A stretch of 64,000 nt of DNA from Thereva unica (GCA_949987705.1 OX465281.1:239527143-239591142); one strand, 5' to 3'. Shown: positions 1-10,380, counted from the stretch's first letter. Notes: generated by a model not told the origin, from the sequence alone. A program made the numbers and translations.

Positions 1-515
1 ATATTGCAAAGGCAAATCGGTGGATACAGGTCTTCATGAAGGAGCGCACTCCGTCGAATATATTCGCTAGAATACAAACAGTTTACCGTGGCAGATATCC
101 TAGCCATAGAAAGCGCTTTTACCAACATCAGCACCATGGTCATCCGGGAGGCCATGGCAGTACCCGGGATCCACAATTGAATCAGTCAATTGATCCTCCG
201 CATGCTGGAAGGAGAATATAATCATCCACAGCAGCGGGGTAATAGTAAAGTAAGAAAGTCGTCGTGCCGCGGCATACCTCATGGTGGAGTTTTCTCGCAT
301 CTGCTATGGCTCATGGTAATAGAAAAGATTCTAGAAAGACACTGGAAAGCTACAGAATAAAAACATTTCTCAACCAGTGGTATTATGAAGATGGCTCTTG
401 GAAAGATTAGCCGCATGTTCTAACCGCTACGGCTACAGAAAAGATAGCTTTGCCGCTTTTCACCAACACGACTAAAATAACAACCTTTAGCCGATCTTCA
501 AGTAACGGTCGAATC
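1..515 (+). pseudogene. LOA/R1-like non-LTR reverse transcriptase, first part (interrupted)
   Basis: With frame changes, the plus strand reads LEYKQFTVADILAIESAFTN, then (about 265-330) RGIPHGGVFSHLLWLMVIEK, the box of RT that is normally RGTPQGGVLSPLLW. Around 440-510 comes a degenerate LFTNTTKITTFSRSSSNGR, the segment that normally precedes KYLG. Several stops are present, so it is dead. The frame resumes at 4447 beyond the CR1-like insertion (…NGRI then SLSQLAKYLG), which shows the two parts were once one element. The 5' part lies outside the window. Confidence 0.75.
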
Positions 516-799
516 TAGAGTTAACCCTTCTAGCACAGAAGGCGCACTTTACAGCTAAGCATGAAAATCTATATATACATACACATACATACATATATGT
601 ATATATATATGTATATATATACATATATAGAGTTTCCCTTCTAAGACAGAAGGCACACTTCCCAGCAGGGCTGAGAAATATTTACCACTGCCGTGGCTCA
701 GCTGAGACATGCAAACATAAAATATTAAAAACATAAAAGATCAAAAACATTAAACAGAGGAGCATGCAAAACTAAAAAGGAAGTGGAGCACGTAGAGAG
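516..799 (-). repeat. 3' region of the CR1-like element with duplicated terminus
   Basis: Downstream of the ORF2 stop, 633-799 is the ordinary 3'UTR, ending in AGAAGGGAAACTCTA on the minus strand. It is followed by a TA/TATG microsatellite (about 563-632) and then by a second, diverged copy of the last 35-45 bp of the 3'UTR (516-559), again ending AACTCTA. A third example of the same terminus is in the truncated copy at 24663. The duplication could come from repriming during reverse transcription or from an older solo end at the target. Confidence 0.65.
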
Positions 800-3709
800 T
801 CACGCCACATTGAGAAGGGTCCTTTTCAGGACAACTTCACTGGTTAGCAAGCTAAACACACTCCTATTGTTGTTAGTATTTATAAGCATGCGATTAACGG
901 GTTCGAACATGCCATAATTGGTGTTAGAGGAATTAATGTGCAAAAGAGGTTCACCTCTCAGGTTGTAGTTATTCACTCTAAATGACGCGCGGTTTCTTAA
1001 GAAACCAGAGTCCACCTTGTCATTCATCAGTCGATGAACGAATATAACGTCAGCGACCTCGCGGCGCTTATGAAGGGAGCTTAAGTTGAGCAATTTAAGT
1101 CTGTTCTCATAAGGCGGAAGAGCTAGTGGGTCATCCCATGGGAGGTGGCTGAGTGCAAACCGGACGAACTTCCTTTGAACCGATTCGATTCTACTAACAT
1201 GGGAGGAGTAGTAAGGAGACCATACCTGGGAAGCGTAGTCAAGCAAAGGCCTAACCAAAGATACGTACAGGTGTTTAGTGACGAGGGGGTTGTTGAACTC
1301 TTTGGACCATCTTTTTATAAATCCCAGGACTGAATTGCCCTTGGAGGAGATATAATTGATGTGGGTGGAGAAATCCAACTTACTTTCTAACCTAACCCCA
1401 AGATCGATTACAGATTCAGTACGGGAGACCTTGTTGTCAAGGAAAGTGTAGTCATAAGTTATAACACCACGTTTCCTACAAAAAGTCATGATCTCGCATT
1501 TACTAATATTAAGCACAAGGTTGTTGTTGGAACACCAAGAATAGAAGGTGTTTAGATCTGCTTGCAGAAGTTTGCAATCCTCTATACTCCTTATGTGGCG
1601 ATACAGTTTGATGTCATCAGCGTAAATAAGGATTTTACAGTGCTTTAGCAGTGTAACAATATCGTCAATTGATAAAATAAAAAGAAGAGGGCCAAGATGG
1701 CTGCCTTGCGGGACTCCAGAGGACGCTTCGATATTCTTCGATTTGACTCCGCGGAATAGAACCTGGTAGGTTCTATCGGCTAAGTACGACTGGAACCAAT
1801 CCACAAGGGCATGCGGAAAGCCTAATTTCTTTAGTTTAAGAACTATAATAGAGTGGGAGAGCTTGTCGAAAGCCTTACTAAAATCTGTATAGACACAGTC
1901 AGTTTGGCAGCCAGTGACAAAGCCTCTAATTGTGTGTGAAGAGAACTCCAGTAAATTAGTAGTAGTGGAACGGGCTGCAAGAAAACCATGTTGGTTTGTT
2001 GAGATAAGCCTCTTGCAGATAGGGGCGATAGCAGAATAAATAATAGATTCGAAGAGTTTTGGTATAGACGATAACTTCGCAATTGGCCTATAATTAGATA
2101 TTTCGTTTTTACAGCCTTTCTTATGGACGGGTATTATAAAAGAGTTCTTCCATAAGGTTGGGAAGCGCCCTTTATTTAGGGATTTTTGAAATAAACATAG
2201 AAGAGGAGACAGTAGGGCCCGTGCACAGGATTTTAGAACAGCTGGAGGGACTCCATCAGGGCCGGACGAAAAGTCTTGTGGAAGTTCATTTATATGCTTC
2301 GAGATATCATCCCTGGTTATAGACAGGGAAAAGTTTTGAGCCGCTTGGATTGCATTGATATGTCGAAAATTGTCTTCATCTGGTTGGAATACAGGGGACG
2401 AGAAAGATTTGAGGAAGAACGATGCAAAATTGTCACAAATTTCTGCTGAATTAGAACTAAGGGAGTTCTCGTATTTCATGGTGTAAGGGTAATTATCAAC
2501 TTTTTTCTTTGTGTTGATAAATTGAAAGAATGCTCTGGAATCACCAAACACTTTACCTTCCATGTTTCTGAGGTACTCTTTATAGAGGGTTTCGGAGAGA
2601 GCATGAAGTTGGTCATAGCAATTGAGAAATGCATCGAAACTCGCAGTGTCTTTCTTCTTCAGGTAGTTTTTCCAGAGTTTATTCTTTAGGTTTTTGGTAC
2701 GTCTCAACTCGTTGTTGTACCACGGTGGGGATGATATGGATGATTTTAACGGCTCGATAGGTACACAGGATGCGAAAGTTTCATACAGGACGGAATAAAA
2801 TCTGGCTACATCGACATCCAACTCATTAGGTAAGAGCAACCAATTGAAATCGACCGAAGTGAGCTTGGATGACAGTTCCTCAAGGTTGGCTTTTTTAAAG
2901 TTAAAGGTAAAAGTTGGCTCCTCTGGGATTGGCTTATTGTTAAAGACAGAACAATAGCTCAGTAGGAGAGGAGGGTGATAATTATCGACAGGTGACAAGA
3001 CAATTGAGCTAGGCTCAACATTCATGTTGTCTGAGTCGGAAAAGAATACAAGATCTAGCCGCCTTCCTAAAATATTATTCACACCGCTCATTTGGCACAA
3101 GCCGCAGGAAAATAAGGAATTCAGAAAGCTGGATTCCTTAGAGTTAAGGTTGTTTCCAGGAAGGTAGTTATCGTCATCATCGCACGATACCCATTTAACA
3201 TTGGGTAAGTTAAAATCACCTACAAGTAGGAGTTCATCTTTGGAATCCATCATATCTTGGATATGATTTATGCAAGCGATTAGAATATCATAGAGATTTT
3301 GACCTCTATCGTCAAGAGTGCTGAACATATCTGGTGGGATGTAACAGCAGATTAAGAATAAGTTGTTATGAACAAGGGAGACTTTGAGAGCGAGGACCTC
3401 AATGTCTAAAGTGTTGGAAAAATCAGGAAGCGTTATTAAGCAACAGTTGAGAAGGTTACTACATGCAAGTAGTACACCACCTCCACGAGCCTCCGAGTCA
3501 ATATATCTATCCCTCCGAAAAACTTGGAAGGAAGAGTCGAAAAGTTCGGCATTAAGAATCCCACTGTATAGCCATGTTTCTGTAAAAGCGATTATATCGA
3601 AATCACTGGCCGAAGTCGACAGAAACACATCTTGGGTTTTAGATCTGATTCCCCTCACATTTTGGTAATAGAGGGAAAGCGTCTTAAGTTTTTTGAAACT
3701 TGTAGAGTA
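800..3709 (-). CDS. Non-LTR ORF2: AP-endonuclease plus reverse transcriptase
   Basis: The frame is open from 3709 to the stop at 800 (969 codons). N-terminal APE-type endonuclease motifs: YYQNVRGIRSKTQ, IIAFTETWL (catalytic Glu), LLVGDFNLPNVKW. The usual SDH motif is altered to VDNYH. Central RT: RPIAKLSSIPKLFE, TDFSKAFDKLSH (catalytic Asp), SSGVPQGSHLGPLLF and IYADDIKLY (catalytic Asp pair). The C-terminal thumb region ends near LTSEVVLKRTLLNVA. No ATG occurs before the endonuclease motifs (the first Met is after CCYIPPD), so translation probably enters from ORF1 by -1 frameshifting at 3694-3688. No RNase H domain is seen, unlike the LOA-like elements. Confidence 0.9.
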   Translation of the reverse strand, partial: YSTSFKKLKTLSLYYQNVRGIRSKTQDVFLSTSASDFDIIAFTETWLYSGILNAELFDSSFQVFRRDRYIDSEARGGGVLLACSNLLNCCLITLPDFSNTLDIEVLALKVSLVHNNLFLICCYIPPDMFSTLDDRGQNLYDILIACINHIQDMMDSKDELLLVGDFNLPNVKWVSCDDDDNYLPGNNLNSKESSFLNSLFSCGLCQMSGVNNILGRRLDLVFFSDSDNMNVEPSSIVLSPVDNYHPPLLLSYCSVFNNKPIPEEPTFTFNFKKANLEELSSKLTSVDFNWLLLPNELDVDVARFYSVLYETFASCVPIEPLKSSISSPPWYNNELRRTKNLKNKLWKNYLKKKDTASFDAFLNCYDQLHALSETLYKEYLRNMEGKVFGDSRAFFQFINTKKKVDNYPYTMKYENSLSSNSAEICDNFASFFLKSFSSPVFQPDEDNFRHINAIQAAQNFSLSITRDDISKHINELPQDFSSGPDGVPPAVLKSCARALLSPLLCLFQKSLNKGRFPTLWKNSFIIPVHKKGCKNEISNYRPIAKLSSIPKLFESIIYSAIAPICKRLISTNQHGFLAARSTTTNLLEFSSHTIRGFVTGCQTDCVYTDFSKAFDKLSHSIIVLKLKKLGFPHALVDWFQSYLADRTYQVLFRGVKSKNIEASSGVPQGSHLGPLLFILSIDDIVTLLKHCKILIYADDIKLYRHIRSIEDCKLLQADLNTFYSWCSNNNLVLNISKCEIMTFCRKRGVITYDYTFLDNKVSRTESVIDLGVRLESKLDFSTHINYISSKGNSVLGFIKRWSKEFNNPLVTKHLYVSLVRPLLDYASQVWSPYYSSHVSRIESVQRKFVRFALSHLPWDDPLALPPYENRLKLLNLSSLHKRREVADVIFVHRLMNDKVDSGFLRNRASFRVNNYNLRGEPLLHINSSNTNYGMFEPVNRMLINTNNNRSVFSLLTSEVVLKRTLLNVA
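3649..3694 (-). promoter_or_regulatory. Predicted -1 programmed ribosomal frameshift signal
   Basis: On the minus strand the heptamer A AAA AAC occupies 3694-3688, and the ORF1 reading frame is TCA AAA AAC, the exact zero-frame phasing required. A 9-nt spacer (3687-3679) is followed by TTTCCCTC (3678-3671), which can pair with GAGGGGAA (3656-3649) across a 14-nt loop: 8 bp with one G-U. A -1 slip continues as CTT AAG ACG, which is precisely the ORF2 frame, open into YYQNVRG. The ORF1 stop TGA lies at 3657-3655, partly in the stem. Function is inferred from the known slippery-site rules. Confidence 0.7.
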
Positions 3710-4446
3710 TCAGGAGTGCGCTGCTCGCGCGTGCGGGGGACAAAACATTTTGAAAAGGCACCAGGAGGCCAGAACGTGGGGTCTAAAAGCTTTTCAGCGG
3801 TATTGGGCGGTGCAGTCAAGATGAAAGACGCAACCGGTTTGGAGACATTGCTGATCTTCCTGCAGGAGACTGTAGCAGGATTAATAGTTTTCCCCATTAG
3901 GTATTCTTTAATTGCCTCGCACGTAGTTTCTGGGGAGAAACGCGAAATGAAAATAGTTCGTGGCCTGGGTACCGTTGTCAGATTAGTGCAGGTTACCGGA
4001 GACTCAGCATCTCCAGTGCCCGACGGTCCAATGATACTAATAGAAGAGGTTGATGCCGCAACCGGTTCTGGGATATAGTTTGAGCCCATTGGAAGTGAGG
4101 GTGCGCGGATAGACGAGCTTAGATAGGGGTTTGCAGTAACAGCATCCGTAACGTTAACTTTACGACTGCGTTTGCGTTTTCCATTCTTTCTACGGGCTTT
4201 CTTGTGGTCATGAGCCAGGCTGGGGGCAGTCTCCACCGAAGTGCCCTTTTCAAGTGTTATGACCGGGTCGTTCAGGGCTGTGGTGTTAAGAGCAGCTGCA
4301 TCATCCGCCGTTAGAGAAACAGCTGTGGGACAGGGTGTAGAAAGAAGCTGCTCCCCTACCTGCGAGGCGTCATAAGATACTGGCGCCACCGAGGGGGAGT
4401 TTATTCTATCACAAACATTTTCAAATTTTAGCGATAGAGAACTCAA
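3655..4446 (-). CDS. Non-LTR ORF1 protein (partial 5' end)
   Basis: 263 codons open to the element's 5' end without an ATG; the frame starts at a TTG only because the 5' end is missing. The N-half is Ser/Thr/Pro rich with a basic cluster KKARRKNGKRKRSRK, a likely nucleic-acid binding or nuclear signal. The C-half (PRPRTIFISRFSPETTCEAI, SCRKI, SFILTAP, DPTFWPPGAFSKCFVPR) looks like the small C-terminal domain of insect retrotransposon ORF1/Gag-like proteins. A decayed homologue lies at 56658-57146. It ends SITKM with TGA at 3657-3655, overlapping ORF2 by 55 nt. Confidence 0.8.
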   Translation of the reverse strand: MSSLSLKFENVCDRINSPSVAPVSYDASQVGEQLLSTPCPTAVSLTADDAAALNTTALNDPVITLEKGTSVETAPSLAHDHKKARRKNGKRKRSRKVNVTDAVTANPYLSSSIRAPSLPMGSNYIPEPVAASTSSISIIGPSGTGDAESPVTCTNLTTVPRPRTIFISRFSPETTCEAIKEYLMGKTINPATVSCRKISNVSKPVASFILTAPPNTAEKLLDPTFWPPGAFSKCFVPRTREQRTPDTLQVSKNLRRFPSITKM

Positions 4447-5250
4447 AGCTTATCCCAGTTAGCTAAGTATTTGGGCCTTGTTCTGAACCCAAAGTTGAAT
4501 TGGAGGTTGAATATCGAAGAAGGTGCAAGTGAAGGCTTTCTATACCTAAAAAGCAGACTTTCGGCAAAAGATAGGTTTGCGGCCGCGCATGGTTCTGGAC
4601 GGCAGTGATTAGACCAGTGTTGACAATAGGCTCCGCAGTATGATGACCCGCTCTTAACAAAGATTGTAACAAATCAAGACTGGATCAATTCCAAGAATAG
4701 CCTGCCTCGGAATAACGGGCACCAAGTGTACAACTCCGACAGAAGCACTCAACATAATCCTCGATCTTCTGCCACCTGATTAATACATCAGAAGGGTGGA
4801 GAAGACCTACGGGCACAAAAATATACTGCACTCTCTACCTTAGGAAATGGTGGTAGGGGCCACTGACTACATGGTGGCAAAATTAAATTTTGGCAGTGAC
4901 CTCAATATCCGGATCCCGGAATGAGAAGATTTCCAACCTGACAAGAACCATGATGTTTTTCTGTAATAGACGGATCAATATTATAGTCTGGTGTAGGTGC
5001 ATCGATTAATTTGCAAAAATGCTACCTCCTGCCTAACTTAGCCAGTGTTTTTAAGGCCTTTAGTTTCCGCCCGAACACCTTATAAGCTGGTCGCTCATTG
5101 CCAGAAGGAGCTCTTTTCACTGGCCGGGAGGTACAACAAGAACATCGAGGGCTATGAGAAGACAGATGAATTGGCCAGGCTGGAGAAAACTGTCTCAGGC
5201 ACACCGGTGGAGACTGTATAGAAGCATCTGTTCCATATAACACCCACTGT
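4447..5250 (+). pseudogene. LOA/R1-like non-LTR element, second part with RNase H
   Basis: The plus strand resumes with SLSQLAKYLGLVLNPKLNWR and LNIEEGASEGFLYLKSRLSA, the post-catalytic RT segment. A degenerate stretch at about 4690-4790 resembles RIACLGITGTKCTTPTEAL. At 5110-5225 EVQQEHRGYEKTDELARLEK followed by TPVETV resembles the C-terminal half of a retrotransposon RNase H (GHxGxEGNExADELAR). Stops and frameshifts throughout mark it as dead. An RNase H domain supports the LOA or I group rather than CR1. Confidence 0.7.
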
Positions 5251-5525
5251 CGTAGCTGCTGAGAGGAACATGTCAGTGCATAGTATAAAGGAAAAAAGTA
5301 TTTTTAATTAGAAAATAAAATTTATGCAGCACGTTACCATGGCATGAGTATATTATAATGTGGTGATTGATTAAACACATAAAAGCTTGCAATGTAGTCG
5401 GGGCCTATGTAAGGCTTGGTCTTGTAGACGAATACGCCGTCTTAATCTTGCCCAAGAACCAGACCAAGAATGCAAGAGCAAGACAATTTTTTTATTATCA
5501 CTTAATAAAATCCTGAATGTGGTTT
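5251..5525. other. Unassigned AT-rich spacer
   Basis: No coding potential, repeat structure or recognisable element was seen between the RNase H remnant and the following foldback element. Confidence 0.5.
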
Positions 5526-5918
5526 ACTTAAGGTGGTTCCACACATATCCGTGACGTGACGGCGACTTCAGTGTAGCTCCGGGAGCATCAGTGAAAATTA
5601 ATTATCATTACGTTCTAATGCAATGCAAACAAATTACGAAAGGCGCGACATGTTCCAAGACATCCGATGCAGTGTGGAACCTAAGAATCTGCTCTCCTGG
5701 GTCGAACCCTCTCTCTCCACGCTAAATTCCATGATGCACTTGGGATCACACTATTCATATTTCAAAACTAAAATATCGGATGTCATTGAACATTGATCAC
5801 TGATACGGAAAAATGCGGTGCTGTGTGAATGTCAAAAGTAAAAAATTCATCACGGAAGCCACTGACGCGAAAAGCATTGGCGCCGTGCCGTTACGGATAT
5901 GTGTGGATCGACCATTAT
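5526..5918. repeat. Foldback/MITE-like element with imperfect inverted ends
   Basis: The left end contains TTCCACACATATCCGTGACG (5534 on). Its reverse complement recurs at about 5885-5910 (…TTACGGATATGTGTGG…), and another inverted GTGTGGAAC is at 5672-5680. Arms of about 35 bp share most positions. The target duplication is not clear. Three small open frames at 5813-6183 cover this element's right half and are not supported as genes. Confidence 0.5.
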
Positions 5919-6099
5919 CCGTATTCGATGCACTTTTCTTGGCGATTCAGCTACCTATTATTTTGGTCGTGCGTGCTGCGCAGGCAATTTACGCTGGCCA
6001 GGCACGACCCCGTCAGTGAGACAACCGAGCATATTGTTCTGCGGATGCCCGGCTCTGGCCAAAATCACACACCGTGTACCTTTTCTTAAGACCTTTTCT

Positions 6100-7850
6100 C
6101 TCGCTCCTACCTACTCAGGAAAAAACAAAAATTGCATTCACCTTAAAAAAACTCTAATTATTTTTTTTCTAAAAGTTTTATAATATTTATTTTTTTTTAT
6201 TACATTTACACATTTTTTTTATATAATATTAATTCCTTAATATTTTTTTCTTCATATGTATCATTTTTGTTTTGTTTAAATCTTAATAACTTTTCATATA
6301 ATCATTGACAAAAAACGTATTTTGTTTTCTTTGTTTTTTTGTTTTTTTTTATAATAAATATCCTTTTTTTTATACAATTTTTACTAGTTTTCATTCAAAA
6401 TATTTTTTCTCTTTGCAATTTGTTTTTTTGTTAATATAATATAATTAATTTCTTCACCAGGTTTTCCTGCTTCTAATCACTATAATTTTTCTTTTTTATA
6501 ACAGTTCATTTATAATTTTTTTTTGTCCAGTTCAACTACTGAACTGGATTTTATATCATTTGTGATTTGTAAATAATTTTCTTTATTTTTGTTATCTACA
6601 TTGTTCTACAATTTCATTCTCAGTTTAACTTGAGGTGCAGCATTTTTCCCAGTTTTAATGCTTTTCTAAAGTATTTTTTGTTTTGTTTTTCTTCGTTTTT
6701 TTTTTATCTAAAAACTCTTTTTTTTCACTACCTACTTTCTTTTCGCAAATTGTTGCTTGTATAATAATGTGTATATTATATTGTTTAATAATTTTTTTTT
6801 TCATTTTTCAGGCTGTTATTTCATTTCTTTTTTCAAATATGCTTAAAGTAGTTTTTTTTGTGTAATTATCAGGTATTTTTTTTTTCTTGTATAATTTTCT
6901 TACATTTAGTGAACAATCGGGGGATTAGGATCTTTCAAGAAAGGAGTATACAATTATTTTTTTTTGTGTCTTTTCAATATTTTTTTTGTTCATAAATAAT
7001 TTTTTCTGTCCTTGTATTTTTTAAAATTGTTTATAAGCAGTACATCTATGTAATTATATTTTTTTTTCAATCATAGTTTTATTTTCTTTTTAAACAATTA
7101 TTATTTTATTTATTTATTTATTTTATTTTTTTCACATTTAATCCATCGGCTTAGTTCGACCAAGTAAACACATTGTCTTATTCACATTTATTTATATACT
7201 TTTTTTTTTAATAATTGTACATTTAAACATATTATGGTATATAATTTATTAATCCTCTCCTTATTATCTCTCTCTCTCTGTAACATGCTTTATTTTTTTT
7301 TTATAACAATTAAGTGTAAAAATTAAGTTTTTTTTATTTTTTGTTTTTTTAATTTTCTCATCAACATTTTGTAAAATATAAATTTTTCTAACGTAACATT
7401 TATTTTCTTATCAGAATTTTTGTATCCTTTTTTAAATTTATTTATTTTTTTTTTAACAGGAAGTATTATTCCTTAAATTATATTTATAACATAAATCAAC
7501 ATTTACATACATTTTTTATTTTTTGTTATTGTATTTTCATTTTATTTTAAAGTAAGTGTGTTTGTGTATTTTATGTGCTGCCTTTTGTTTATTTTATATA
7601 AACAGTGGAATAAAACAATGAGCTTCGCATGAACATTATTTAGGTATCAATTCATTATTTGTTTTTTAAATTGTTTTACATTATATTTAACATTCGTTAT
7701 TTTTTCTTTTATTATTTGTTTAAACTGCCATTGATTTTAAGGGAACTTGTTTTATATTTTTTTATATTTACATTGTTTTTTGTTTAATTCTTTTTATTTT
7801 AATTGTGCTTTGGTATAATTTAATAATATAAGGCGATCACTGAAAAACAT
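6100..7850. repeat. Low-complexity T-rich island (plus strand)
   Basis: About 1.75 kb of T-runs with interspersed A, poor in G and C, and without transposon signatures. Composition resembles the sequence directly downstream of the Mef2 stop. The open frame at 6683-6865 is a Phe/Leu-rich composition artefact. It may be a relict A-rich 3' flank or simply AT-rich intergenic DNA. Confidence 0.6.
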
Positions 7851-9268
7851 TTTTTAACATAAATTTAAATAAATAATATTTCTAAATAGATGCGCTAAGA
7901 ATTATATTGTTAAAAGATTTTATCTTGGTCGATCATCAGTCTAATGGGGAAAGTAGCACATTTGTACTATATGAAAACGTTGAACGTGGTAAATATTCCA
8001 GGGTGGTGAAAGTATGGTCATAGAATTTCACTTGGTCACTGGTAACCTTCATAAACGAGATCATCAGATTATCATCTTACAAGTAAAGTTGGCGTGGGGC
8101 TATGATAAAATAATATATGCCTCATAATTATTCACGCACTTGCAAAAGGGGTCTATGAATAAGAAAAATTCTCTAAAGCAGTTCAACGGAAAGTTAATGC
8201 CTGCCTCATGAATGATGTAAAAATCATCCTAGGAGATTAGAAGGCCAAAATAGTCATCACCTATGTAAAAATATTCACAAACCCAACTAAATACCGCTAC
8301 TGGATCGTAGGCAATACGTGTCTGGATCGTAGGCAATACGGGTCGACACTACCTTGTTGATATTACAGCCCAAAACCGTTTTAAACCCGCAAATCAGGGT
8401 TGAGTTAACACATACTCTGTTTATGACTAGGTTCAACCCAAGTTCAAACCAGATTCAACCCAGTTATAAACGGGGGTCGAACGGGGATGAAACTGGGTCC
8501 ACTTAACTCAACTTAGATCTCCTACTTGGGTCGAGTCGATATTTCGCCTCATATATTCAACTGGACACCATATTCGGTGGTCGAAATTCAAACTCAGCCT
8601 CCACTCAACTTTTCAACCTAGTCATATACAAGGTAACACTTGCCTAACACAACAAAACGGCCAAAACATCTACACTCAGCGCGTAGACACTAGGCGGGTG
8701 GCAAGAGGCGTCAAAATGAATGTGGAAAATCAATTTCGAGCAAAAAATAACGGCACTAGCGGCAGTTTGTAGCCAGCCAAGTGTAGGTGCTCATCAATAT
8801 GACTTGAATACGGAACAATCAGGGAGCGCTGACTCCAAGACCGATCGTACATAGCCTTAGGCCATACCCTACCTGGGGTTCTCTTGCCTGTCCATGGGGC
8901 ACACTGAATTCGACGGAACTCGATAAAACCAGCAATCCCAAGGTGTAAAAAATCGTGCTGACGACTCGGTATCGATACCTTTAAAAACTTTGTGGATGGA
9001 ACATCTCTCAACGCTCCAAACACTTCAGGGCCTTCTATAGACCCCACATTATCACCCACAAGGTCAGTTGGATATTTTTGAGTCCTTGCGGTAGGGTGTC
9101 GAATGTGGGCCCAATGAAGGGACATTTTCAGGATCCCTCGTCAATGACATCAGTCTGAACCCGCAAATCTCCTTCATTAGAAGAAATGAAACTAAAATAT
9201 AAAGAGGTCAGAATAAAGGAAGAAAGAGCTTGAACAGTATAGAGAACGAAGATCGCACTCAGGGAGAC
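7851..9268. other. Unassigned region with a small direct repeat
   Basis: No gene recognised. At 8302-8341 the 19-bp word CTGGATCGTAGGCAATACG occurs twice, 22 bp apart. The minus-strand frame 8730-9125 (131 aa) has no domain I recognise, and its composition does not stand out from neighbouring TE debris. It is left unannotated. Confidence 0.4.
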
Positions 9269-9270
9269 TA

Positions 9271-9680
9271 TACAAGGAGATATAACTCCGTGTTGTCACT
9301 TTTCGTTTGATTAATGAGGGCGCCACAGTCACATGTACCCCAAAAAACATGGCGGATTATATTCATCCGGTTCATGGCCAAGTTCGTTAACTATTAAAAT
9401 ATTTTATGTTTACGCCTAACTTGAAAAATCAGCTTCTGATTTTTCGTATTTAACCATTTTATGGATTTTCTAATGAATTTTTATTAATTCCCAATGATTT
9501 TTTTTTTGCATTTCGGCTGAAAGTTTTGAAGAAATCGTCGAAATGGGTAAAATTCAGCTAACTTCATGTGGGGCACGTCAGCTTTAGGCGACATCTGTGG
9601 CCAAAAATGAACTAGAAGTTTAGTTTCTGCTACGCATCAATTTCCGGTTATTTTCCCCATAAGAGTTATATCTCCTTGTA
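9271..9680. mobile_element. TA-flanked MITE (Tc1/mariner-like), 410 bp
   Basis: Perfect 18-bp terminal inverted repeats TACAAGGAGATATAACTC are flanked by the dinucleotide TA on both sides (9269-9270 and 9681-9682), the target duplication of Tc1/mariner elements. The interior has no transposase frame. It is AT-rich, with a small internal inverted segment (GAAAAATCAGCTTCTGATTTTTC near 9423-9445). Confidence 0.8.
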
Positions 9681-10380
9681 TAGCCTCCATGATCGCACTG
9701 CACCGAAACGCTTCCGAAGATTGTGGTATGATGAAATTTACACCACTCTGCCACACACACACAAACTGCAAATGAGGAGGTACGATGAAAGAACATTTTA
9801 ATGAATCGGTAAATAGCGAACTATCTGAAGAATATCTGACTATGACTGTATCTGCCGCTACCAAGCACGGAAAAGATTATAAAACCAAAAACAAGATCAA
9901 AAACAAAAAAGCTTTAGGTACATTCGGGATGCATAGGGAGCTGGTCACAGTATACTTTTTCGCTAAGACGACTTGGCGCGCTTACAAGAAAGGTCTCCAA
10001 AATAGACTCCCAAGAGATATTACCAGAACTATGGCCGTCATCACCGGACCGTGGCTGCCAAGTTGGGTATCCCAAACAACGCCTGTTTCGGTAGCTACGG
10101 GTATACAAAAGGGAGAGAAACATTTGTTCACAGCAATAATTTCGGAATAATGTTGCACTGTGTACACAAGATTTTCACTTTGAGCCAGGCAGTCGATGGC
10201 AAAAGCGTTTCAAAAGTCAATCCAGCAGCTCTTTAAGAAGCTGCATAGGAGGAATAGAACTCTACAAAAACTATGTTAATAAGTAATAGCCCGACACAAC
10301 TGGTTTGGTTCATCATGCTCAATATAACAAGCCAAGTAAAGATATTCAGAGCAATGTCCGAGCCAATCAAGTTTACCTCC
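9681..10380. other. Unassigned region with short open frames
   Basis: The plus frame 9785-10150 (121 aa, Lys-rich) and overlapping minus frames were inspected. None shows a domain, conserved motif or splice context I recognise. Left as intergenic. Confidence 0.4.

Larger units (their letters stand above)
516..4446 (-). mobile_element. CR1/Jockey-like non-LTR retrotransposon, nearly full length
   Basis: Minus-strand element of about 3.9 kb with ORF1 (3655-4446), overlapping ORF2 (800-3709) and a 3' region of about 280 bp ending in a TA-rich microsatellite and a repeated terminal motif. It has no internal stops and intact endonuclease and RT motifs, so it is young compared with all other elements here. 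ORF1 has no ATG at its 5' end, so the copy is probably slightly 5'-truncated, as is usual after target-primed insertion. It lies inside a LOA-like element that reads on across the junctions. Clade assignment (CR1 versus Jockey) is from motif style only. Two older relatives are at 24663-24856 and 56658-58100. Confidence 0.85.

Noticed and set aside
553..4467. AGCTAAG at 553-559 and 4461-4467 as the target-site duplication of the CR1-like element
   Set aside because: The bases 516-559 are themselves homologous to the element's 3' terminus (633-672 and 24663), so the left match lies inside element sequence. The LOA-like frame also rejoins better at 515/4447.
8730..9125. 131-aa minus-strand frame
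   Set aside because: No motif, no splice context and no recognisable family. Length is within chance for this base composition.
9785..10150. 121-aa plus-strand frame
   Set aside because: Lys-rich, no recognised domain, overlapped by other short frames.
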